DNA of 64,000 bases, from assembly GCA_911728435.2 (NCBI GenBank), contig OU452208.1, positions 3,472,001-3,536,000 of the forward strand, read 5' to 3'. Under the pieces are notes generated by a model that had not been told where the DNA came from, did no database searches, and worked only from the letters and a program-made list of their open reading frames with translations. Shown here piece after piece: positions 1 to 12,300 of the stretch. A program made the position numbers and the translations under genes. The stretch comes from Apoderus coryli (lineage: Eukaryota; Arthropoda; Insecta; Coleoptera; Attelabidae). The stretch's first letter is position 1; every line of letters begins with the position of its first letter.

Positions 1-264
1 TAAGTTTGGGTATATTATTATTTTTAGAAACATAAATATTGTGTAAGTATATACTGCATTAAGATGTTTTTTTCACTTATTTTAATCACAAATATTTGTG
101 TTATGTCATGTATTATTAGTAGGTACTTGAATTGCATGTGAACAAGCGACTGTACTGCGCACACAAGTTTTGTAAAAACTTACGCGTATTATGGTTTATT
201 TTGTAATATCTTGTAGTTTTTGTATTTTTAGCTCTCCATATCATATAATATGTAATATATAGGT
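1..264. other. AT-rich non-coding; stub of family A repeat at its right end
   Basis: No gene seen. From about 225 the sequence matches the end of repeat family A (the TAGCTCTCCATATCATAT motif), which is interrupted by the MITE that follows and resumes after it near 1461. In the gene model proposed here this would lie downstream of exon 2 on the minus strand, in an intron. Confidence 0.5.
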
Positions 265-1460
265 ACAGGGTGTTAGTAAATAAGTGCGACAAACTTCAGG
301 AGGTAATTCTGCATGAAAAAATAATGATAGTTTGCTATATATACACATGTCCGCAAATGCTTCGTTTTCTACTGAGATACAGTTAAAGTTTTTCTTAAAA
401 GCTGAAGATTTATTGATTGCTCTGAAACCGGTGGAGATATGCAAATGAAATTTAGTGGGTGTTAAGAGGTAGTTATTGCGAATTTTTTGACATGCAACTA
501 AGAATTTTATGTAATATATTCTACATGATCCTTCCACTGTAGGCTATCATCTATTATCAACTCCAAGTACTTAATTGAAGAATCTTTTTCCAAATAGACG
601 CCATTGAGCAATACTATCGGATTTCGAATATTTTTATTTTTTTGCTTGAAAAACATGTACTTGGTCTTGTTAATATTTATTAAATTTTAATTAAAACTTC
701 TTAGGGCAAGCATGTTTTTCAGATATTGACAAGTTGTCAAGTTTTGATAGTGCTTTTCGAAATTTGTTTGAAGTGAGAGAGAAAAATTTACAGTTTTCGA
801 ATTTGAGGCAGAAAAACAAAAGGTACGCCAATGGAATTTTTCAAATTAATTCCTCATTCAATTTGTGATAAAAAAAAATAAAACATCTCGCGGCGACGCT
901 AGTGGGCTACTGTCAACATTCTGTTAAATACGAATATTCCAACGAAATGTCAAATTAGCGTTTCTTTATTATTAGTGTTATTTTTTCTTATTGTTTTGGT
1001 TTAATGTTTATTGTATTAGATAGTTCTTGATAATGTATTAAAGAAATGAAAAATACGGGGTAAGATGTTTTATTTTTTTTCACAAAGACGATGCCCCCTA
1101 CGATAAAAAAGCAAGAGAGATTTTTTATCACAAATTGAACGAGGAACTGCAAAATGATTTTTTATTTGAAAAATTCCAGTGGCGTACCATTTTTTTATTT
1201 AAAAATATAATTACCCGTATGCGCGCCACTGATGAACATAAAATTCTTAATTGCTTGGCAAAAAGTGCGCAATAACTACCTCTTAAAACTCACTAAATTT
1301 CATTTGCATATCTCCACCGGTTTCGGAGCAATCAATAAATCTTCAGTTTTTCTCAGAAAACGAAGCATTTGCGGACATATGTTTATATAGCAAACTGTCA
1401 TTATTTTTTCATGCAGAAATGATCCTTGAAGTTTGTCGCACTTATTTACTAACACCCTGT
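265..1460. mobile_element. MITE-like DNA transposon with ~240-bp terminal inverted repeats
   Basis: The ends ACAGGGTG and CACCCTGT are inverted. Imperfect inverted arms run from about 265-511 and 1237-1460, sharing the tract that reads GTTAGTAAATAAGTGCGACA at the left end. No transposase is encoded between them, so the copy is non-autonomous. The CAGGGTG termini and the subterminal block about a third of the way into the arm resemble the mariner-like element at 40783-42343, suggesting related mobilisation (inference). It sits inside a family A end. Confidence 0.75.
821..1188. mobile_element. Second inverted-repeat element nested in the MITE
   Basis: Inside the MITE, GGTACGCCAATGG at 822 is the inverted counterpart of the sequence ending GGCGTACC at about 1187. 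The arms continue inward through a shared tract containing CAATTTGTGATAAAAAA. The inner arms differ by a short insertion. It may be a separate hairpin element inserted into the MITE, or a subterminal repeat of it. Confidence 0.5.
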
Positions 1461-3345
1461 TTATATGGAGACTATAAGTTTCAAGAATTTTTAGCTCTCC
1501 ATATCATATATGTAATATATGTATATATGGAGACTATTAGTTTCATGAAAAAAAATTTTTTTTTAATTTCACCGGAAATACTTGTTTTTGGTCATTTTAT
1601 ACATAAATAAGTAGTTTTAAAAAAATGTCTGTCTGTCTGTCTGTATGCACGAAAACGCAAAAACCGCTTAACAGATTTTAACCAAATTTGGTACAAAAAT
1701 ACTATTGGACATGGCAAGGAGCTGATTAGATTTTGGGAAACATTGAGCGTAGGCAAGGGGTTTAAAAGAGGGTTCAAAAATTAAAAAAATTCATAGTTCT
1801 TAAACTTATCCGAAATACTGCATAATTTTTTACGCATTTAATTGAATATAACCTAAAATATTGAACAGAAAATATTAGACCACATTGGCGTTCGAAAATA
1901 GTGTAAAATGGGGTAAAAAAGATTAAAAAAAAACGTATTTCTTAAAAATAGCAGAAATATTAACTAGTTATTTATAGTTTTGATAGAATATAACCTATAA
2001 AATGTATCATGAATAACTTACTTTCATAGGCGTTCGTAAATAGTGGAAAAGGGGTCAAAATATAAAAAATATATATTTCCTAAACTTATTCGAAATATGG
2101 AATAATTTTTCATAGTTGTGATACAATATAAGCTAAAAAATATTCCATAAAAGAATTGGTTCACACAGGCGTTCGAAAATAGTTTAAAAAAAGGGTCAAA
2201 AAAGAAAAAAAAATGTTTCTCAAATATACCAGAAAAATTGGCTAATTATATATAGCTTTGATATAAGATAACCTAAAAAATGCAGCATAAAATTTTTATT
2301 TACATAGGCGTTCGTAAATAGTAGAAAAAGGGGTAAAATAAAAAAAATTAAAATGTAAAAATTTTTATATTTAACTAGTTGAATTGGTGTTAAAAATACA
2401 CGACAAAAATTAATGTACCATAGGCGTCCGTGAAAATTCTATAAAAGGGTCAGAAAAAATTTGTATCCGTGATAACTCAAAAACCACTTAACGCATTTTA
2501 ACCACATTTGGTACGAAAATACTACAGGATATTTATAGGTGGTGTAGCGTAGGCAAGGGGTTTAAAAGAGGGTTCAAAAATTTAAAAAATCATAGTTCTT
2601 AAACTTATCCGAAATATTGAATAATTTTTTATAGTTCTGATAGAATATAACCTAAAAAATGTTACATAAAAGAATTAGTTCACACAGGCGTTCGAAAATA
2701 GTCTTAAAAAAGGGTCAAAAAGGAAAAAAAATGTTTCCCAAATATACCAGAAAAATTGGCTAATTATATATAGCTTTCATATAAGATAACCTAAAAAATG
2801 CAGCATAAAATTTTTATTTACATAGGCGTTTGTAAATAGTAAAAAAAGGGGTAAAATAAAAAAAATTAAAATGTAAAACATTTTATATTTAACTAGTTGA
2901 ATTGGTGTTAAAAATACAGGACAAAAATTAATGTTCCATAGGCGTCCGTGAAAATTCTATAAAAGGGTCAGAAAAAATTTGTATCCGTGATAACTCAAAA
3001 ACCACTTAACGGATAACCTACAACATGCAGCATAACAATTTTGTTTACATAGGCGTTCGTAAATAGTAGAAAAGGGGGCAAAATAAATTTTATAATAAAA
3101 CTAAAAAATATCAATTAATTTGCGTTCAAGAACTTGGCCTAGATCTGAAATATAAAATATCTGCGTATAAATAGTGCCTCCAAAGAGAAGAAAAAGGCAC
3201 AAAACCCGATACTTAAAAAAAAAATAGCTGATGTCGAAAACAAAACAAAAATTTATTAAATTTAGATAAAAAAAGGTCATAAATTATTACTTTTACTCTT
3301 AAATATGGAGAGCTATTCGTGCCTCGGGGGCAACAGTTTATTTTT
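1461..3345 (+). repeat. Unclassified interspersed repeat, family A, copy 1
   Basis: Starts with the self-complementary end TAGCTCTCCATAT...ATATGGAGAC, then a GTCTGTCTGTCTGTCTG tract at about 1625, then about nine degenerate units of roughly 110-140 bp, each marked by a GGCGTTCGTAAATAG or GGCGTCCGTGAAAA motif (near 1887, 2029, 2168, 2305, 2424, 2687, 2825, 2941, 3051). It ends at ATATGGAGAGCTATTCGTGC. Short ORFs in it are not convincing genes. The inverted copy at 59575-61460 is very similar over its whole length. Confidence 0.75.
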
Positions 3346-4310
3346 TTTTTTTTTTATACAGAAATAAGTAGTTTTAAAAAAATGTCTGTCTGTCGGTATC
3401 CACGAAAACGCAAAAACCACTTGACAGATTTTAACCAAATTTGGTACAAAAATACTATTGGACATGGCAAGGAGCTGATTAGATTTTGGGAAACATTGAG
3501 CGTAGGCAAGGGGTTTAAAAGAGGGTTCAAAAATTAAACAAATCATAGTTCTTAAAGTTATCCGAAATGTTGATTAGTTTTTTGTGCGTTTAATTAAATA
3601 TAACCTCAAATATTTAACCTAAATAATTAGACCACATTGACATACGAATAAAGTGTAGAATGAGGTAAAAAGGTTAGAAAAAAACGTACTTCTTAAAACT
3701 AGCAGAAATATTAACTAGTTATTTATAGCTTTGATAGAATATAACATATAAAATGTGTTATAAATAACTTGTTTTCATAAACGTTCGTAAATAGTGTAAA
3801 AGGGGTCAAAATAAAAAAAATATATACTTCCTAAGTTTATTCAAAATACGGACTTATTTTTCATAGTTGTAATAGAATATATCCTAAAAAATGTTACATA
3901 AAAGAATTGGTTCACAGAGGCGTTCGAAAATAGTCTAAAAAAGGGTCAAAAACGAAAAAAAAATGTTTCCCAAATATACCAGAAAAATTGGCTAATTATA
4001 TATAGCTTTGATATAAGATAACATAAAAAATGCAGCATAAAATTTTTATTTACATAGGCGTTCGTAAATAGTAGAAAAGGAGGCAAAATAAATTTTACAA
4101 TAAAAAAATCAACTATTTTGCGTACAAGAACTTGGCGTAGAAGATGCCTCCAAAGAGAAGAAAAAGGAACAAAACCCGATACTTAAAAAAATAGCTCATG
4201 TCTAAAACAAAAAAAATATATATAAATTTTAGATAAATGACAAAAAGGTCATAAAATTATTAGTTTTACACTTAAATATCGAGAGCTATTCGTGCCTCAG
4301 TTTATTAACT
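3346..4310 (+). repeat. Family A, shorter copy 2 in tandem
   Basis: After a poly-T run, the GTCTGTCTGTCGG block and the downstream units recur (GGCGTTCG-type motifs near 3780, 3918, 4058), ending with GAGAGCTATTCGTGCCTC near 4290. It is about 960 bp against about 1860 bp for copy 1, having fewer internal units. The shared junction motif suggests the two copies arose as a tandem duplication or adjacent insertion. Confidence 0.7.
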
Positions 4311-4515
4311 CTGGTTTTGAAATAAACATTATTATTATTATAATACCTAGAAATGCCATCAGAATATTCGCAAATATGGGAATCCATGGACGTTTTCCGT
4401 TTCGGTGGTTGACCCTCGTAATTAGTATGTTTATATTTATTGCCGTTTTGGTTTTTGGTTCGTTTTCACTTATCTTCAATTTTGCTAAAATCTTTAAAAA
4501 AAAATACATTTTTAC

Positions 4516-4586
4516 CTTATGTGGATATCCCAAATGCCACGACACATTGAAATTGCTTCCTGAGAGTATTGAGGTTTGAATATTCC
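4516..4586 (-). CDS. Exon 2 of a secreted host protein (71 bp)
   Basis: On the minus strand a TTTCAG acceptor at 4592-4587 is followed by 71 bp open in one frame and a GTAAAA donor at 4515. With the single G carried over from exon 1 (39894-40065) the first codon becomes GGG and the protein reads Gly-Asn-Ile-Gln-Thr and on through NFNVSWHLGYPHK, so frame is preserved across the junction. From memory, the order APCGMPKG followed by a GSxFNVxWHL segment recurs in a family of secreted insect proteins of unknown function; this was not searched. The exon ends on a codon boundary (phase 0). The next exon would lie left of position 1. It sits in ordinary non-repetitive sequence between family A and a mariner remnant, unlike its neighbours. 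Confidence 0.7.
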
Positions 4587-5049
4587 CTGAAACAATAAAT
4601 TCTTATAAGTATATTAGTAACTCTACCAGTAAATAAAATTTTTTTAAATGCAAAAATGAACACGGCGCACGCAATAATTATTATTGCTTTAATCGATTAT
4701 ATTTCAATTCAACCTCGTCTACGAAAATCTAGTTCTGCAAAAATTACATAATCCACATAATTATAGAGGCTGATACGTTCTTGTTCAACCTTTAGGTTGG
4801 TACCGTTATTTGTTTTACATAATAAATATTAAAATTGCTTTACATATTTTATTGCATATTATCAAGTATTAAATAATAATAGTTGCTTTACTTTAATTGA
4901 GAAGCAAGCAGTAAGTACGAGTAGAATATTTTTTCTCATAGAAAATGTTATTGTTTTATAATAAAAAATATATAGATATATATATATGAACTCTTACAAC
5001 ACTATACAACGTGAGTCTAGAAAATACACAAGCGAAACTTAATAATAAT
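4587..5049. other. Intron sequence next to exon 2
   Basis: Single-copy-looking AT-rich DNA. No coding region, repeat end or RNA gene was recognised. Confidence 0.4.
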
Positions 5050-5990
5050 ACCGGGTGTCCCCCCGAGAAGGGTTTCCATCGATTATGGAGAAACTACACT
5101 GTGGAACAGTGTTCTTCGTTTACAGTTCATTAAAATTAAATTTTTATAAGACTTGCCATGGAAAACATTGTAGCTGTCAATTGAAAATACTTGTAAAATA
5201 AAATGTCAATATACAGACAAATAAAAATTTAATGAAAAAAACTATTGGTAAAATGAAAATCGAATCCAACTCCCTTGTATTAAAAACTGCTAGTCGAACA
5301 AATGTTGTCCGTTGTCATTTCCGCACAATTGGAGTCTCCTTTCAAATTAATTTCTTACTTTTACTAGCATGACAGGTAATATTCTTTTAAATTCTCCAAT
5401 AGCTTTAGTTTTCAGTTCTTCCAAATTTATTGGTCTGTCTTTCTAGATGCTATTCTCCAAGTGACCCCAAAGAAAAAAATCACAGGGTGTCAAATCTGGA
5501 GAGCGGTGCCATTCGATAGCTCGTCGACGACCAATCCATCTTTCTGGAAAAACTTCATCATTAATTGGGCGCACTGCCAACACAGCGGTTAAGCGGTTAC
5601 AATTTCTTCTCTTAAATAATTTTCAGCTGTAAGATTGCCATCAATGAAGAATGACCCAATAACATTACAATCCAACATACCCAACCATACATTAATTTTT
5701 GGTGGTGGCTGAGTTCGTCCCTCCATGCAAAGTAAAATTAGCTTCATCAGTGAAAAGAATGTTTCTAGTGAAGTTTGGATTCAAGTTAATTTGGTCTAAC
5801 ATTACAGTGCAGAATTCAAGACGCCTCTGAAATTCTCCATCTTCAAGCTCTTGAACCAGCTGTATTTTGTATGGATGGAGATGTCGGTTTTTTAATAATT
5901 TCAATCTTTGAGAAATATCGTGTTGTGTGCTGATTTCCCTTGTGGATAAATGCGGGTTTTCTTGCAACGACAAATAATGTTAATGTATAT
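5050..5990 (-). pseudogene. Mariner-like (IS630/Tc1 superfamily) transposase, broken
   Basis: Reading leftward from about 5975, the translation begins inside the N-terminal helix-turn-helix part, continues through PYKIQLVQEL, then ILFTDEANFTLHG (first catalytic Asp in TDEA), and in shifted frames WIGRRRAIEWHRSPDLTPCDFFLWGHLEN at 5440-5560, which carries the last catalytic Asp in SPDLTP, and a C-terminal tail to about 5300. At least two frameshifts and a stop (near 5447) disrupt it, and the N-terminus is missing. The CCGGGTGTCCCCCC start at 5051 resembles the end at 25928 and is probably the terminal repeat. It is a dead copy. Confidence 0.8.
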
Positions 5991-6189
5991 ATTTTATGTA
6001 ACAATAAAAAAAAATTAAGTCGGTACCTGCGTTTCCATTTTATTCCCTAAACAATGCTATCCATATTAATATTATAGTGGAGGTTCAAAAGCTCCTATGA
6101 TAAACTACTACATATAAAAGAATTATAATATCTACCTACTTGCACCTGACATATTAATAAAATTTAGTTTTTGTATACCAAATATTGTA
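5991..6189. other. Short intergenic spacer
   Basis: Nothing recognised. Confidence 0.3.
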
Positions 6190-6885
6190 ACAATTATTTC
6201 TTTCTTCTTCTTCTTACGGCGCCGTCTCCCTACGAAGGTTGGCGATCCAAATGGCTATTGTCGCACGAGAAACCGCAGCTCTGAAAATTTCAATAGACGT
6301 CTGTCCGAGCCATCTGCGCAAGTTTCTCAACCATGAATTCTGTCTACGGCCGACCGACCGTTTTCCTTCGATCTTCCTCTCTATTATCAGGCGGAGAATC
6401 TCATATCGCTCGCCCCTCATGATATGTCCCAGGTATTGCAGCTTTCTCTCCTTGATTGTCGTGAGGAGTTCTTTATGTTTACCCATTTGCTGTAGGACCT
6501 CTATATTTGTCTTATGTTCCGTCCAGGATACTCGCAGCATTCGCCCGTAGGCGTACATTTCGAACGCATCGATTCTCTTTTCTGTGGTCGCATCCATGGT
6601 CCAACTCTCGCATCCGTACAAAAGACCAGGAAAGATGTAACAGCAAAGTATTCTGATCCGGAGTTCCAGGCTGAGGTTTCGGTTTGCCAGAAGTGTCCTC
6701 ATGCTGTTCAGAGTTTTCCGCGCTTGTTCAATTCTTGATCTGATTTCGAGTTTTGGATTGCATTGCTGGTTGACGAGCGTGCCCAGATATCTTAGAGATG
6801 AAACCTGTTCAATAATCTCTCCATGGAGTCTTAAGGTGGCGTTTCTCTGTGTTATTTCTTTACTTATATTTTATTACTCATACAG
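6190..6885 (-). pseudogene. RTE-type LINE reverse transcriptase, 3' remnant
   Basis: An open frame runs on the minus strand from about 6875 to 6214 (about 220 codons). It reads LRLHGEIIEQVSSLRYLGTL near its start, then CESWTMD, then RMLRVSWTEHKTN, then RKLQYLGHIMRG and a basic GKRSVGRRQNSWL stretch. This order is typical of the RT thumb and C-terminal region of RTE-like LINEs. The catalytic palm and the endonuclease are absent, as expected for a 5'-truncated insertion. The 3' end has a short repetitive tail (TTCTTCTTCTTC on the plus strand near 6203). No frameshift was noticed in what remains. Confidence 0.8.
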
Positions 6886-7364
6886 TTTATACTCAAATTG
6901 CATGCCTTAAATTTATATTTATTTTATTGAATTTAGTTAATACCCCTCTACTCATTTTGTCTTAAATATTTTAAAACCGATCCTGATATCTAACCCGGGT
7001 TAGCTTGTTCATGGTCAAATTTTTCGAACTGTAGATCAAAGCGGCGCGGCGGCTTCCGACATATACTGCTGTATATCTTTATCACAGCATTAATAAGTAC
7101 AGCATTCCGACTCCACGTTGGCACTTTGAAATAAACTGTGACGTATGACGCCGCCATTTTGGGTTACAAGTCAGGTCCTGACTAAGAATTATTATAGTTT
7201 TCGGTTTCTAACCACAGTACTGTATTTTCATTTTTGTAAAAATATTTAAATACATAATAATATCGATGTCAATTTCAGAAATATTTGTCGTGTGTCATAG
7301 TGATTCATAACGGCCTTGAGTGGTGGTATCAGTTAAATGTTGATATGATTGGGTGATTTTTAAT
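6886..7364. other. Non-coding spacer
   Basis: No gene seen. A stretch near 7070-7170 (with GCCGCCATTTTGGGTTA) is weakly related in inverted form to 8395-8480, so an old inverted-repeat element may span this area. Confidence 0.3.
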
Positions 7365-7975
7365 AATAATAATAAACACAACAATAATACAGACTTTATT
7401 AGTAAAAAATACATTTTTATAAAAGTTGAAGCAGTGCTTCCCAATTTAACCTAAACGAAACTTACAGTTTAGCTCAAACTTATCTGAATATAGTTTTACA
7501 TCGCTGGCCAAATTAAGTAGGTAGTTTATGTTTACAAATTAATTTGTTCTATTACGAGTCATACAGCGCTCTTAAACGAAAACCCCTGTAAACTTTTTAT
7601 ATTCTCCGGTAGAGCGTTGTAATATTTTGAAACCGTATAGGAAAATGACCGCTCAAAGATTGATGTTGAGTCTAGCGGTGGCGTAATGACAGTTTTATGA
7701 GGAATATTCACATCATACACCGATCCCCGGAACTTCAATCTTTCATAAGTATTCCGCCTATTTCCATCTGATGATTTTTATTAATCAAAATTAGTGAATG
7801 AAAATCCGACGTTGTTTCATTCTTAACCAGCCGATTTCCTTAATCTTATTGCTAGCCTCTTTCACTCATACGAATTCCACATACAAGCCGTGTGCCTGAA
7901 TTCTGCATCAACTGAATCCTGTTCTCAGCAATTTTAGTCAAACAAGGGCCATATATATATTGTCAATAATATAAC
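7365..7975 (-). pseudogene. LINE reverse transcriptase C-terminal remnant
   Basis: Minus-strand translation in several frames matches the C-terminal part of the LINE at 53196-55085: a YGPCL-like segment and RIQLMQN-like segment near 7900-7960, and an RGSxxDVN...FERSFSY-like segment near 7650-7730. The AATAATAATAATAA...GACTTTATTAGT sequence at 7360-7400 mirrors the 3' tail at 53200. Stops and frameshifts are frequent, so it is an old 5'-truncated copy. Confidence 0.65.
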
Positions 7976-8490
7976 CTCTAGCTGATTGCGTTATCATGCT
8001 ATCTCGCCACGAGACTTTAGTTTAAAAAGATATTAGATACTGCCATTTCGTAATATAAATTTTACGGTTATACAAATAGTTGTTATAAACGTAAAATTAT
8101 CTAGTATTCATCTTTCTTTTAACTTATTACTCATCTAACAGGATCTGTGGGGAAGCGAAAAAAATGTTTAGAGCAAGTGTACCGCTTATTGGGACAACAT
8201 TTTGCAGTACACACATGTCCTCCCTGATTGTTCATTGTATTAATCATAAGATACGTTAATAAAAATAAAATCCTTTTAATTGTCACGAACACTATACCAA
8301 AAACACAGAATTAGATTACAAACACAATATTATTTATCTCGTACATGACGACAATAAACTATATATTGAACACAGGAGTGAACGGTATCTCTACGTTTTA
8401 ACCCATCATGGCGGCATGCGCGACGATATGCGCAGGACGGCTCGCAAGCGGAAAGTCAGAATACTGTATAATTTATTATACTGTCTTTAT
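7840..8490 (+). repeat. Direct repeat shared with 48085-48600
   Basis: Blocks such as GCTAGCCTCTTTCAC, AAGGGCCATATATATATTGTC and ACAGGATCT.TGGGGAAGCG recur in the same order and orientation at 48085-48600, ending with GGCTCGCAAGCGGAAAGTCA. This copy has roughly 130 bp more between about 7975 and 8110. The left part overlaps the LINE remnant, so the duplicated unit is composite. Confidence 0.7.
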
Positions 8491-8704
8491 GCTGTGCCAT
8501 TGTGGCACAAACACCACACCAAAAAAAGTTTAATAGGTTTATTTTTAGTCCATACGACATTTTATTTCATTATTTGTTGTATTGATATATTGTTGAAATT
8601 TTGTTGTTACTACTACTAAAAATATAAATTAAAGATAATTAAAAAATTGCAAAAAAATTAATACTCATTTCATTTGACTCTGCGTGTTTTTGTTTTTCGA
8701 AATC

Positions 8705-9012
8705 TGTTTCGTATTATTTTACTTTAATTGATTATTTAATTTATGTATAGACAATCTAACTTTGTACTAAATCTAGCAACGTCGCTATTAAAGCGCGCCA
8801 CGTACTATTGAAAAGAAATAATAAAGGCAGTGCATTTTGAGCCGTTGGCTGAGTAACATCATTAGTTAATTTTTGTACAGCAAGTTTTGCATTCATTTGT
8901 TTGATTGATATATTTTACAATAAATGTATTAAAACGTAAACACTGTGAATAATTCCTAGAAATCCGAACAAAAAATACAGTCCACTTAAATAACCGAATT
9001 GTTTACAAAACA
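8705..9012 (+). repeat. 5' LTR of the BEL/Pao element
   Basis: 308 bp, TGTTTCG...ACAAAACA. It contains AATAAA-type signals (about 8820 and 8919) suitable for polyadenylation in the 3' copy. No promoter element could be assigned with confidence. Confidence 0.95.
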
Positions 9013-9030
9013 TTGGTCCATCGCGCCTGA
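9013..9030 (+). promoter_or_regulatory. Putative tRNA primer binding site
   Basis: One base after the 5' LTR comes TGGTCCATCGCGCC. The TGG complements a tRNA CCA end, and the position is right for minus-strand priming. The tRNA was not identified. Confidence 0.6.
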
Positions 9031-9353
9031 TATATAGTGTCGGCAAATGCACTCAAAGAAACGACGGCATTAGCCTAGAAAAAAGCGCACCGCTCAACGA
9101 AAGCTACGTGTTGGAGAAAATAAACAGTGAGTCCTTTCCATATTATTATTGTTTATTCCATTATAAATATATTCACAGATGCAAACTTTGCATTAGTAAT
9201 GGTTATTTGTTGATTTTCATTTGTGTGTTACATTTCATCATTAATAACTAGCAATATTTTCTGAATACATTATAAAATATACTTATATTTTGTTAATTGT
9301 CGTAAATTGTGCTTTTCAACGTAGATATTTACTCAGATTTTAGTTAAATTAAA
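9031..9353 (+). other. Untranslated leader of the BEL/Pao element
   Basis: AT-rich leader between the primer site and the polyprotein ATG. No ORF or clear structure was seen. Confidence 0.6.
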
Positions 9354-12300
9354 ATGACTGAAGTAATAGAAACTTTAATTCGTAAACGAGGGTCGATCAA
9401 AGCAAAATTATCAATATTTAGAAAATACATAAACAATTTAGAGGCAACATTTCCGGATAAAATTATTAATGATGGCAATGTATTAGTAGAACTTCAAACT
9501 CGTTTAAATAGATTTGCAAATGTAGTAGATGAATTTGAAACTATACAGGGTTCAATCGAAGAAATAGCTTTAAATTTAGATGAACAATATATTGAAAGAG
9601 AAACATTTGATATCGAATTTCATTCAATTTTAACGAAGGCAAAAACGATTTTTAGTACTAACAATATCGTTCAAGTTGAAAATGTCAAAGTGGCAAACTT
9701 AGACATAGAGCATGAGAGCAGCGTTAGATTACCAGTCGTAAACCTACCCAAATTCGATGGTAGTTACGAAAAATGGATAGAGTTTCGCGAAATTTTCGAA
9801 TCTTTAGTACACAATAATACGTCAATATCAACTGTTCAAAAGTTTCATCATTTACGTTCTAGTTTAACCGATAGCGCTTTAGATGTACTAGACGATATAG
9901 AATTTGACAAAAAGAATTATCGCGACGCGTGGGAATTAATGTGCGACACATTTAACAACATTCGTATGTTAACACAAAATCATGTAAAAAGCCTATTCAC
10001 CATCCCGTTAATTAATCAAGAATCGGCAGACGCTCTACGTAAGTTAAAAAACACAGTTTCAAAACATCTTAGAGCTCTTAGGGTATTAGAGGAACCCACA
10101 AATCAATGGGATACTCTAATAATATATCTGATTTATACAAAGTTGGACACCAAAAGCAAACGTGAATGGGAACAAGCTAAAAAGAATTTTGAAAAACCGA
10201 AACTAGCAGATATGTTCGCCTTTTTGAAAGATCGCGCTGATTTTCTGCAAGCTATAGAATTCGAACAAGAATCTTTCAAGAAGCCGAGTAAATACAAATC
10301 TGAAAATAAAACAAAATCTTTTATTAGTACACAAGCTAGCTGCGTGTTTTGCAAAAAAGAACATTACATTTATGCTTGTGAAGAGTTCAAAAAATTGTCC
10401 GTGAGTAACCGACTAACTGAAGTAAAAAAATTGAAATTATGCATAAATTGTCTCCGAACAGGGCATTTAATCAAAGATTGTAAGGCAGGCTCTTGCAGAA
10501 CTTGCAAAGGCAGACATAGCACTTTACTTCATATAGAAAAAACAAATAATAGTTCTCCAACCGAGGTAAACTGCTCTACCGGTAAACTATCTAATAGTAA
10601 CTCTCAAGTTTTATTGTCCACAATTCAAGTTTATCTGTTCGATAAACAAAAAGTCAAACATCTCGTTAGGGCATTACTAGATGCTGGAAGCCAAAGCAGC
10701 TTCATATCGACAAACCTAGCTACACGTTTACAACTGGACACATCACCAGTTGATATCAAAGTTTGTGGTTTAAATCAAACACAATCTAGCGTTAAATCCA
10801 GAACATTAGTCAACATACAATCACAGTACAGTAGTTTTCATATTAAACTTAATTGTTTAGTTGTACCCGACATAACAGGAACTCTTCCTAATTTCTCTGT
10901 CAACTCCAACTCGTTGAATATCCCAACAAACATTGAATTGGCAGATACTAAATTCAATATTCCAGGCAAAATAGATATGCTAATTGGAGCTGACAAATTT
11001 TGGAGTTTAATGTGCGTAGGACAAATCAAACTTAATGATCAAGGAACTATTCTTCAAAAGAGCAAGTTTGGTTGGATAGTTTCAGGCCCAGTAAACTGCA
11101 ATTTTCTGCAGTCTGTACATTGCAATTTAGTTTCTAATAGACTTGAAAGTAACATAGACCAACAGCTAGCGCGTTTCTGGGAAATAGAGGAAATTAACAT
11201 ACCCAAACCTTTTTCACAGGAAGAAAGGTTTACCGAATCGCATTTCATTGAACATTTTCAGCGTGATTCATCTGGAAAATTCATAGTGTCACTACCCTTT
11301 AAGCAGGATCCTAGCTTATTAGGTGACTCTTATGAAAATGCAAAAAAACGACTATTAGCTCTTGAACGGAAATTTCAGAAAAACCCGGAATTTAAACTCG
11401 AGTATTCGAAATTTATTAACGAATATATTTCCATGGGTCACATGATAAAGGTAAATATCGATAATGCATCAAATTCTTATTATCTACCCCATCATGGCGT
11501 CATCAAGCAAAGTAGTTTAACCACCAAGCTTCGAGTGGTATTCGATGCATCTTGTAAAACTAGTAGTGGGTATTCATTAAACGACACACTGGCTGTAGGT
11601 CCTACAATACAACCAGATCTTTTCACAACCTTGATACGTTTTCGTCAGTATCAGTTTGTCATAGGTGGCGACGTTGCCAAAATGTATCGTATGTGCCTAA
11701 TTAAACCTTCGGAACGTAGTCTACAACGTATTCTGTGGCGTGAAACTCCTGAAGGTCCTATCGAAAAATATGAATTAGCAACGGTAACATATGGTACTGC
11801 TCCAGGAGCATTTTTAGCTATTAGATGTTTACACCAATTAGGCATAGAATGTGCTAAGGAATCTCCAGTTGTCTCTGAAGTCATACAAAATCACTTTTAT
11901 GTCGATGATCTGCTGTCCGGTGCAGACACAAAACACGAAACAGTTTACATAGCTAACGAAGTATCGCGCGTCTTAAAAACTGGTGGTTTTATACTACGCA
12001 AATGGACTTCGAATTCTAGAGATATTTTATCACAAATAAATTCTCAAGACATTAGCAACTCAATTGATTTCGGTATTTCTGAATCCACAAAAACACTTGG
12101 TCTTATATGGAAATCTTCGCAAGATATGCTAGTATATAACGTTAGTCAAAACTCACACCCCCAAGTTACTAAACGAATTATTTTAGCAGACACTTCGCAA
12201 ATTTTTGATCCACTAGGCTTATTAAGCCCAACAATAATAATTCCAAAAATATTATTGCAAGAATTATGGTCTCATAAACTAGCATGGGATGAAAGCCTTC

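Noticed and set aside
3313..3546. Overlapping plus and minus ORFs in family A
   Set aside because: The same frames recur in other copies only because the repeat is similar; no protein motif and strong poly-T bias.
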